This document shows, piece after piece, positions 1-5,663 of a DNA stretch of 35,920 nt. Numbering within the stretch: position 1 is the first letter of the stretch; each line of letters begins with the position of its first letter. The stretch spans positions 1 to 35,920 of the forward strand of contig NEWP02000004.1 in NCBI GenBank assembly GCA_002869895.2, read 5' to 3'. The translations under genes were made by a program, and so were the position numbers. The stretch is from Nitrospira sp. CG24E. GTDB taxonomy: Bacteria; Nitrospirota; Nitrospiria; Nitrospirales; Nitrospiraceae. The notes below the pieces were generated by a model. That model did no database searches, was not told the origin of the DNA, and saw only the letters and a program-made list of their open reading frames with translations.

Positions 1-1
1 T

Positions 2-52
2 GTGGTCTGGAACAACGAGGACAAGAAGTGCTTGCATGTGATCCCCTACTAA
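2..52 (+). CDS. C-terminal tail of a truncated upstream gene
   Basis: The first bases read in frame 2 as VVWNNEDKKCLHVIPY followed by a TAA stop, and a strong stem-loop begins 21 bases later. The coding-like composition and the hairpin directly behind the stop suggest that this is the end of a gene lying mostly outside the window. The protein cannot be identified from 16 residues. Another frame is also open here, so the reading is tentative. Confidence 0.35.
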   Translation: MVWNNEDKKCLHVIPY

Positions 53-72
53 GGGATCAAGAGCCTGTGGGT

Positions 73-111
73 GCTAGCCCCGCGCCCCGGATGCCGGAGC
101 GCGGGGCTGGC
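73..111 (+). terminator. strong stem-loop without a U-tract
   Basis: Bases 73-90 and 94-111 pair almost perfectly around a 3-base loop (ATG), with one C/A mismatch inside an 18-bp GC-rich stem. It sits just downstream of the TAA at 50-52. No T-run follows on either side, so it would be a non-classical intrinsic terminator or an mRNA 3'-end stabiliser. The pairing is directly visible; the role is inferred from position. Confidence 0.5.
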
Positions 112-331
112 CCAAAACCGAAGAGTACGGTTCAAGGGGTTATTACTTGACGTGGCAGCTTGCTATAAAAGGGCATACCGTGAACGTCATACAGGGGTAT
201 TAAGTCCCGCTACTACGTGATGGAGCACGCCCACGCAAGACTGCGGCTCTTTCTCATCCTCGCTACCCGCAAGTAGAGGATTTGTGCTATTTCGGGCAGA
301 GACATAGGTGTGAAGCAAGGGAGCACTTACC

Positions 332-622
332 ATGAGCAAGTTAAAACTAAGACCGACTTTCAAGAATGATGTGCAGGAAGCCGCCTTCTGGGCGTCGCAT
401 GACTCAACGACATATTTTGATCACTCGAATAGCCGCAGAAGGATCTTCACGCGATTCAAACCACTGGCGGAGACGATTTCACTCCGGCTGCCAAAGTCTT
501 TACTCGATCAACTCAAGGCATTGACCAACAAGCGCGATATTCCCTATCAGAAGCTCTTGAAACGGTTTCTGCTTGAACAAGTGCAGTCGGCGTTGCATCT
601 CAAGACTGCCAAGTCATCTTAA
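332..622 (+). CDS. CopG/BrnA-family antitoxin, apparently orphan
   Basis: This 96-residue protein matches the layout of CopG-type antitoxins of type II toxin-antitoxin systems (the BrnA/COG3514 group). It has an N-terminal part with the AAFWASHDSTTYFD signature near residues 17-30, then a ribbon-helix-helix domain from about residue 49, with beta strand ISLRLPKS and helices LDQLKALTNKRDIPYQKLLKRFL. Such proteins bind their own promoter as dimers and neutralise a BrnT-like RNase. An AAGGGAG ribosome-binding site precedes the ATG. No toxin gene is visible in the 210 bases upstream or immediately downstream, where the esterase starts after 33 bases. It may be a solitary regulator, or the toxin was lost. 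The family is confident; the function as an active antitoxin is inference. Confidence 0.75.
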   Translation: MSKLKLRPTFKNDVQEAAFWASHDSTTYFDHSNSRRRIFTRFKPLAETISLRLPKSLLDQLKALTNKRDIPYQKLLKRFLLEQVQSALHLKTAKSS

Positions 623-655
623 GGGGCAGTATACCTCGAGAGAAACCCCGTACGC

Positions 656-1558
656 ATGAATGCTTTTAGGCAAAAGCAGCCCGGCCGGATCACTATTGTT
701 GTCGTCGCAATAGGCGCGTTGATAATTGGTTTTACTGTGTTGGGCGCGATTCAATATGCCAGAAAGGACGATGGTGAAGCCGTTGATCACGGCAAAATGC
801 TTAGTGAGGCTGTGTATGCCGTCGACGATAACACAAGACGCTGCGGGCCAGGAGCAAAGCCCGGTCACGCAGGCCACAGCGATGATGAAAAGACATCGGC
901 TGGCATTCGCTATATGGTCAATACGCCGATCAACTATGATGCAACCATTGCCCATCCACTACTCATGGTCTATGCGCCGGCGGGAACAAATCGATATGAA
1001 TCGGAAAGGTTCATGTCTCTTACGCAAGAAGGAACGGCAGCAGGTTTTATTGTGGCCTATGCAGATAACCGCAGATTGTCTCCAGAGGCGCTTGAAGCGC
1101 TGGCTGAGATACCGGGGCTGATTGAAAAGAAATGGTGTATCGATAAGAATCGGGTTTTTCTCACCGGTCACTCCGATGGCGGGACTATTGCCATGGGCAT
1201 CGGATTTCTCAAGGGCACCAGACATATCCCAGCGGCGATTGCTCCCAGCGCGATGGGTATCAGGGGTGAAGACTTGAAAGAACAGAGTTGCCCTAACCCG
1301 CTTCCCGTGATGATCATGCACAGTAACCGTGACAGCCTTTTCCCAGGGTATGGGAAAGAGGCCATCCAATGGTGGGCTACCTGTAATGGTTGCGAGACAG
1401 CAAGCCCGGTACAAGAGTCAGACGGCTGCATCACGTACAAGGGCTGTAAGAATAATGTCACGACCCGCTATTGCGAAGGGACTGGGACTCACCGCGAATG
1501 GCCGGGGAAGAATAAAGCGATCATTGATTTCTTCAGAAATAGTCAAAACGTCCGTTGA
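656..1558 (+). CDS. secreted PHB-depolymerase-like alpha/beta hydrolase
   Basis: A 300-residue serine hydrolase of the polyhydroxybutyrate depolymerase / LpqC esterase type. Residues 11-32 form a hydrophobic N-terminal segment, a signal anchor or uncleaved signal peptide, so the enzyme acts outside the cytoplasm. The nucleophile elbow GHSDGG places Ser173, and plausible catalytic partners are Asp226 (in MHSNRDSLFPG) and His279 (in GTHREWPG). The many cysteines in the C-terminal third (residues 212-273) suggest disulfides, as expected for an exported protein. It probably cleaves ester bonds in polyesters, feruloyl sugars or similar substrates; the real substrate cannot be told. The Shine-Dalgarno sequence is weak. 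It follows the orphan antitoxin closely but is unlikely to be functionally linked. Confidence 0.75.
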   Translation: MNAFRQKQPGRITIVVVAIGALIIGFTVLGAIQYARKDDGEAVDHGKMLSEAVYAVDDNTRRCGPGAKPGHAGHSDDEKTSAGIRYMVNTPINYDATIAHPLLMVYAPAGTNRYESERFMSLTQEGTAAGFIVAYADNRRLSPEALEALAEIPGLIEKKWCIDKNRVFLTGHSDGGTIAMGIGFLKGTRHIPAAIAPSAMGIRGEDLKEQSCPNPLPVMIMHSNRDSLFPGYGKEAIQWWATCNGCETASPVQESDGCITYKGCKNNVTTRYCEGTGTHREWPGKNKAIIDFFRNSQNVR

Positions 1559-1631
1559 GATTCTCACTCTTCTTGCAACGTAATCTCACTGTGAGCCAGT
1601 TCGTCTTGAACCCTCCCACTGTCTCGGCACC

Positions 1632-1946
1632 CTACTCGGACAGCAGGCGCAGGAGATCTCGCGCTCCATGAAGGATGCGATGGACCAGGACGACGTTGCC
1701 CTTCACTTTATAGAAGACCAGATAGTTGTCGATGACGAGAACGCGATAGCCAAGCGCCGTGAGCTTGGCATTGTGGGGAACACGGCCGACGAAGGGGTGA
1801 GATTGCAGCGCCTCCAACCGGGACTCGATACGATCGAGCACTTCAGCCGCAGCCTGTGAGTTCTCTGCTGCCAGATAGGACAGGAGATCCGTTAGATCTT
1901 GCTCGGCGATCGAGAGAAGACGGACGCTGTACTTATTTGAAGGCAC
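1632..1946 (-). CDS. ParE/RelE-family toxin
   Basis: This 104-residue protein has the compact RelE/ParE fold signature: an N-terminal strand (KYSVRLLSIAEQDL), two helices with LLSYLAAENSQAAAEVLDRIE, the loop SHPFVGRVP, and the C-terminal strands YRVLVIDNYLVFYKV and VVLVHRILHGARD. Proteins of this family poison DNA gyrase (ParE) or cut ribosome-bound mRNA (RelE). The H-x-A-R-D ending and lack of RelE catalytic lysine clusters favour the ParE side, but this is not certain. The start codon overlaps the upstream Phd-like antitoxin gene by 14 bases, the standard antitoxin-first arrangement, so the two are co-translated. Length is normal and the reading frame is intact. Confidence 0.85.
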   Translation of the reverse strand: MPSNKYSVRLLSIAEQDLTDLLSYLAAENSQAAAEVLDRIESRLEALQSHPFVGRVPHNAKLTALGYRVLVIDNYLVFYKVKGNVVLVHRILHGARDLLRLLSE

Positions 1947-2205
1947 GGATGCGTTTCCTCAGATCGGCCATGACGCGGTCAAGCGGACGCCCCCGATTGC
2001 CGGCTGTCGCTTGCGATTCTGCGACGGCCAATTTTTCGTAGAGATCTAACGTCCGCTCCATCTCTCCGTATTTGGCCAAGGACATGAGCACCATGTCGCC
2101 CTCCCCGTTCTTGGTGATGAACACGGGCTCATGGCTCTTGTGGACAAGGTCTGAAATCTGATTCGTCTTGTTCCTCAAATCCGAGATGGGCTTAATAATC
2201 GGCAT
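1933..2205 (-). CDS. Phd/YefM-family antitoxin
   Basis: This 90-residue protein has the Phd/YefM fold: MPIIKPISDLRNKTNQISDLVHKSHEPVFITKNGEGDMVLMSLAKYGEM, which supplies the N-terminal DNA-binding and dimerisation domain, followed by a flexible charged C-terminal tail (RVMADLRKRIRAFK) that would wrap the toxin. It is the first gene of a two-gene leftward operon with the ParE/RelE-like toxin. A GGAGG Shine-Dalgarno sequence lies six bases before the ATG. An 8-bp perfect inverted repeat 26 bases upstream is the likely autoregulatory operator. A complete, probably functional addiction module. Confidence 0.88.
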   Translation of the reverse strand: MPIIKPISDLRNKTNQISDLVHKSHEPVFITKNGEGDMVLMSLAKYGEMERTLDLYEKLAVAESQATAGNRGRPLDRVMADLRKRIRAFK

Positions 2206-2230
2206 AACATTCCTCCATCGCTGTTTTCGA

Positions 2231-2259
2231 TTATCATGGAAATGACTATATCATGATAA
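2231..2259 (-). promoter_or_regulatory. operator/promoter of the phd-parE operon
   Basis: TTATCATG (2231-2238) and CATGATAA (2252-2259) form a perfect inverted repeat with a 13-bp spacer, 26 bases upstream of the antitoxin start. On the minus strand the left arm provides a GATAAT hexamer suitable as a -10 box. Phd-type antitoxins typically bind such palindromes over their own promoter. The repeat is seen; its operator function is inferred. Confidence 0.55.
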
Positions 2260-2279
2260 CGGCTTCGAGGCTAGAATCA

Positions 2280-2546
2280 GGGATGGAGGCTGATGATCTT
2301 CCGTGCTCGCGTAACACAGGGCTTCCGAAGGATGCGAGGGGGCAGGCAACTATCCCTCTTGCTCGCAGAGCCCCCACGAGAAAAGGATTGGAAGGACACC
2401 CACGTTGGTCCTGTGCTCCCGGAACGCGCGCGCTAAGAAGGGCCTCGTTCGACGGGCGCAGTCAAAAGTCCCTCACGCCCATGCTTGGCTGAGCATAGAG
2501 CCGGAATGAGAGTACGAATGGACGCGCGCAGTGGGAGATCAATCAG
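2280..2546. repeat. MITE-like dispersed element, copy A
   Basis: This non-coding stretch is bounded by two inverted end modules that recur at 5410-5609. The left end (2280-2320) matches, with about six differences in 41 bases, the reverse complement of 5569-5609. The right end (2519-2546, minus strand) matches 5420-5447 at 27 of 28 bases. Copy A is therefore the same element as copy B in opposite orientation. No transposase is present, so it would be non-autonomous. An overlapping open frame at 2253-2492 is not credible as a gene. Just beyond the element a 7-bp hairpin, AGTGGGA/TCCCACT, may terminate the leftward acetyltransferase transcript. Confidence 0.65.
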
Positions 2547-2658
2547 TCCCACTCTTGAATGCAAAAAGAGGGAGATAGAAAGGGCTAAGGACTATTGTAT
2601 GGGACAGGAGATATAGTGGTGAACATCATCAACTTGTCCCGTAAGTTCTGGGGTATTA

Positions 2659-3342
2659 CTAATCCCTGTCGATGATAAGAAGAGCTTCATATTCGCTGGG
2701 TAGATTCTGAAGCGATGCCCACCACGGTGGAGGTTCGCTTGGGTGAGGCGGACTCCATTCCTTCGTTTCCTCACTTGAAACTGGCGTAAAACGTGTTTTC
2801 ACTCGGAGATTACTTGCGTTGAAGTCTGCCCCTCTGAGGTCAGGACACTTCGGACGAATTTCCTTAATCATACTTACAACGTCGTCTGGCGGATTACACC
2901 GATCCACATAAATTTTTCCATGAACTACGTTTGTTATGACCAGTGCTGCAATAGGGTTTGGGGTGGCACACCCAACCCATCGACAGGTTGAAATTGTGTT
3001 AACCAATCGACTGACCAGTCGCGTCGCGACTTTCTTTCTTCTGTGATCGGGAAGTACGGCGAGTGAGTCTATCCAACCGACGACCCCTTGAGTTGCACGG
3101 AGGATTCTCGCATAGAGATAGCCGACATCTCCCTCGGTCCGATGATGGGCTACAAATAGGTGATCCGTACTTTCAAGCCGCTCCCTTGTTGTCTTAGGCC
3201 CGAGCCGATAGGGCTTCCCTTGAGGATTCGTTCCAAAGCTATTGCTGAAAACGTGTGAAACTGCGTTCACCAAGCTCGGCGTGGCTGCGGCCTCTTCCCC
3301 CTTGTAGCTGTGGAATTCGTACTCATCTTGCTCCAACAGCAT
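2659..3342 (-). CDS. GNAT-family acetyltransferase, tandem paralogue 1
   Basis: This 227-residue protein carries a GNAT-like core: SLAVLPDHRRKKVATRLVSRLV near residues 93-114 corresponds to motif A (beta4 strand plus the acetyl-CoA pyrophosphate-binding loop R-R-K-K-V-A). Its N-terminal half includes FSNSFGTNPQGKPYRLGPK. The C-terminal half (about residues 150-227, with CPDLRGADFNASNLRVKT and PPPWWASLQNLP) is not a standard GNAT part but is shared with the next gene, so the pair defines its own subfamily. The substrate is unknown. The neighbour starting 860 bases upstream is a clear paralogue in the same orientation, indicating tandem duplication. The Shine-Dalgarno sequence is weak. The acetyltransferase call is inferred from motif A only. 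Confidence 0.6.
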   Translation of the reverse strand: MLLEQDEYEFHSYKGEEAAATPSLVNAVSHVFSNSFGTNPQGKPYRLGPKTTRERLESTDHLFVAHHRTEGDVGYLYARILRATQGVVGWIDSLAVLPDHRRKKVATRLVSRLVNTISTCRWVGCATPNPIAALVITNVVHGKIYVDRCNPPDDVVSMIKEIRPKCPDLRGADFNASNLRVKTRFTPVSSEETKEWSPPHPSEPPPWWASLQNLPSEYEALLIIDRD

Positions 3343-3404
3343 AGGCTCAGCACCCCATAAGAATCCTGAACGTCATATCAGAGTGATGTGAGGGGAAGGA
3401 ATGG

Positions 3405-4202
3405 CTATCGCTTGATGACAACCAGGGCTTCGAACGCATTAGGCAAATGCTCTATGAACGTCCACCACTTTGGCGCCTTCATCGTTTCCCGAGGAGCCCA
3501 TTGTCTCTCATCAGAGCGGGACAAGGGGCTAAAGCCCGTCTTGATCAGTAAGTTTTCTTTGTCGAGGGCGCAACCGCGGAGGTCGAAGCAGTTATCCTGT
3601 ATCTCTTTAAGCATCTGATACACGGGGAACGGTGGGAAGCAACGACCGATGTAAAGATGTCCGGGTACACATCGAATTATCACGTGGCCTGCAATGGGAT
3701 TTGGAGTCGCGAATCCCACGAAAGGGGCTGCCTTTGTGGCCGAGACAAAGCTTCTCACCAAAGTAGTGGCGATTCCCTGCCGACGGTATAGAGGCAGTAC
3801 GGCCATCGATTCTATCCATGCAACTCTGCCGGCTGATGAAGGGATTTCTTTTCCAAATAAATATCCCACTCCGGAACGTGTATCCCCAGCGATGAATAGA
3901 TAGTCCGTGCTCAAGAGCCGTTCACTCACCGATTTAGGCCCTAGACGATAGGGTTTCCCGTCCGGCCTGAAACCAAAGCTCTCGTTGAAAATGTTCGAGA
4001 CGAGTTTGACCGCATCAGCGTCAGAAGCTGCAGCAAACCCGGCTAACTTCGAGATGCTATGAGAGGCCAGTGTTGAATCATCAGTGTAAATGCATTCAGT
4101 TAGAGTGGACGAACACGAGGTTGCTTGAGGAGCTGGCGTACAGTCTCCTGGAGCAAGAGCTTTGTGTGGCTGGAATAATGTAGTTTGGTGCGAAGGATCC
4201 AT
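3405..4202 (-). CDS. GNAT-family acetyltransferase, tandem paralogue 2
   Basis: This 265-residue protein is a paralogue of the downstream protein, sharing FxESFGxxPxGKPYRLGPK, ERLxSTDxLF, SMAVLPLYRRQGIATTLVRSF, GFATPNPIA, DLRG and the APKWWTFIEHLPNAFEALVVI ending. Its motif A (YRRQGIATTLV) is closer to the canonical Q/R-x-x-G-x-G/A acetyl-CoA loop than that of its partner, so this copy is more likely to be catalytically normal. The N-terminal about 65 residues are not shared and are low in predicted structure; the true start could be further inside, and no good ribosome-binding site precedes the chosen ATG. The target is unknown. It stands 62 bases upstream of the other copy and is probably co-transcribed with it. 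Confidence 0.6.
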   Translation of the reverse strand: MDPSHQTTLFQPHKALAPGDCTPAPQATSCSSTLTECIYTDDSTLASHSISKLAGFAAASDADAVKLVSNIFNESFGFRPDGKPYRLGPKSVSERLLSTDYLFIAGDTRSGVGYLFGKEIPSSAGRVAWIESMAVLPLYRRQGIATTLVRSFVSATKAAPFVGFATPNPIAGHVIIRCVPGHLYIGRCFPPFPVYQMLKEIQDNCFDLRGCALDKENLLIKTGFSPLSRSDERQWAPRETMKAPKWWTFIEHLPNAFEALVVIKR

Positions 4203-4488
4203 GGTCTGACTGTTGCGATGTGCTGCTGACCGGTAGGATGTACCCTTGTAGGTAAATTAGAGAGCTCTGTCAAGCATGGATCTCTCGGAATATCGTGCGC
4301 CATCCATTGCCCGTTCAATACCTACGGTCGCACTGCCATGCTTAAGTTTCCAGGCCATTTCGAGGCCTAGTATCTGCCCATGAATAGTTCTTTGGAAATC
4401 TGTCGCTGACCAGGTGGCAAGTCAAGCAATGACCCTCATAAGCGCTCCTCGTGTCAACCACACTTGAGCCACAGGTTAAGGAATAGCT

Positions 4489-5073
4489 TTGTTGCACATT
4501 GAATTAAGGCGAGGCTGCGAAGGTGCACTTCGCGGATACTTCCACTGCGATAACCCTCGTGCTAAGCTCGCCTTCATGAAAGATGAAAAGCCATGGGACT
4601 CATACTATCCAGCCGCCATTGATCTTCTCCCGCAACAGCCATTCATCGAAGAGTCTATTGGAAAGCTGGTTCTGCGCCTCGGTTATGCGCATTTACTACT
4701 CGAACTACATCTGGGCACTCTCTTGAGGATTGATCCAGCGAAAGGAAGGATTCTTACAGAAGACCTTCCCCTGTCCAGCCTTGCAACACGGTTTTATCGT
4801 GCTGCGGAAAGTAAGGCTCCACAGCCGCAGGATTTGAAACAACTCAAGAGCCTTCTCAATAATCTAAGGAGGATCAACGAAAATAGAAATCGTCTTGTGC
4901 ATGCCTTCTGGACTTTTCCAAAGGATGGCCCTCCAATGCTGGTCCCTAAAAATGGACAAATGGTCCGTGAGAAAGCACCCATGGCCACCGAAATCTTATC
5001 TTTAGTCACTGCCACTGAGGCGAATCCTTATTACCCACCACACCGATTCTCCGCCTCCTTCATAATGTCCTGA
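4489..5073 (+). CDS. HEPN-like protein of unknown function
   Basis: This 194-residue helical protein has no close relative that I can name. Residues 133-138 read RNRLVH, an R-X4-H motif with Asn after the Arg, preceded by a long helix (QLKSLLNNLRRINENRNRLVH). This is the catalytic signature of HEPN RNases and of helical proteins in abortive-infection and toxin systems. The first 29 residues (from a TTG start with AAGGA upstream) are uncertain; an internal ATG at 4576 (MKDEKPWDSYYP) is a plausible alternative start. It lies next to the two acetyltransferase paralogues but on the opposite strand, inside the segment bounded by inverted repeat copies. The HEPN assignment rests on one motif plus helicity. 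Confidence 0.5.
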   Translation: MLHIELRRGCEGALRGYFHCDNPRAKLAFMKDEKPWDSYYPAAIDLLPQQPFIEESIGKLVLRLGYAHLLLELHLGTLLRIDPAKGRILTEDLPLSSLATRFYRAAESKAPQPQDLKQLKSLLNNLRRINENRNRLVHAFWTFPKDGPPMLVPKNGQMVREKAPMATEILSLVTATEANPYYPPHRFSASFIMS

Positions 5074-5409
5074 GATACTGCTTTCGTGTGGCCAAAGTGT
5101 GGCCGAACTATCGAAGCGATCAGGTTTGATCGGTTTCTTCCACGCCTCTGGCTCACCTATAAGTGATTGACAACGAAACGATAGAAGTAGATCGAGGTCA
5201 ATAGTCTCTGGGTCTGAAGTGCTTTCAAATCTCGCCCCCTCCGCTGTTTGTAGATAGGTGATAGGTGCGGCCTGGATTGGCGCTCAGTCTACGCATCTTC
5301 CCAATCCTCTTCGCCTCTTGTTAAGGAGTGGCCGAGGCTGCCCTTTACTGCGCACACGAACGACCAGCATCGATCTAATCGATCCTTCCAGCTCGCTAGC
5401 TATCGATCA
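5074..5409. other. non-coding spacer, no gene seen
   Basis: No credible reading frame is found here. Bases 5224-5244 (TTCAAAT followed by a C-rich run) resemble the 3' end of a serine tRNA, of the kind left at integrated elements, but the T-stem does not pair and no tRNA body is present. From 5327 on, a phrase (gctgccctttactgcgc) is shared with the repeat-rich region at about 12483. Confidence 0.4.
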
Positions 5410-5609
5410 GGGATGGGGGCTGATTGATCTTCCACTGCGCGCGTCCAGCGAATACTGGTTCATCTGGTCTATCTCGTCTATCTGGTTTGTCTAGTTGATC
5501 GGACTGAAAATTCATCCAGAAGAACCAGACAGACCAGAAAGACCGGCCAACCAGACAGACAAGCCCGACCGCGTTGCGCGAGCACAGGAGATCATCAGGC
5601 TCCATCCCC
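5410..5609. repeat. MITE-like dispersed element, copy B
   Basis: The element has a left end (5410-5447) and a right end (5569-5609) that are imperfect inverted repeats of each other, and each matches the opposite end of copy A at 2280-2546. The core 5420-5447 differs from 2546-2519 (minus) at one base in 28. The interior holds hexameric TCTGGT-like units. A related but diverged end is seen at 12397-12439. No protein is encoded. It ends 54 bases from the mutS2 stop codon. Confidence 0.68.
5458..5567. repeat. hexamer-repeat hairpin inside copy B
   Basis: The left arm 5458-5500 consists of degenerate TCTGGT/TCTATC units, and the right arm 5519-5567 of degenerate ACCAGA/GACAGA units, the reverse complement. 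The arms could fold into a long imperfect hairpin around a short AT-rich loop (5501-5518). Both the repeat units and their inversion are visible directly. A role in transcription termination or as a structural part of the element is inference. Confidence 0.55.
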
Positions 5610-5663
5610 TTCTCTGTTCTGCGAGCAAGGGGGATCAGGCGGGCCGCCCTCTCCCATCCTTTG

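Noticed and set aside
147-175. TTGACG followed by TATAAA as a promoter for the first antitoxin
   Set aside because: The two boxes are only 11 bases apart, too close for a sigma-70 promoter.
2253-2492. 79-codon frame in element A
   Set aside because: It lies inside a non-coding repeat, overlaps the phd operator, has no ribosome-binding site and low-complexity composition.
5224-5244. tRNA-Ser-like 3' end (possible attachment site)
   Set aside because: The T-stem does not pair, no acceptor or anticodon arm is present, and no integrase gene is nearby.
5458-5567. CRISPR-like array
   Set aside because: The units are 6 bp, degenerate and inverted rather than direct repeats with unique spacers.
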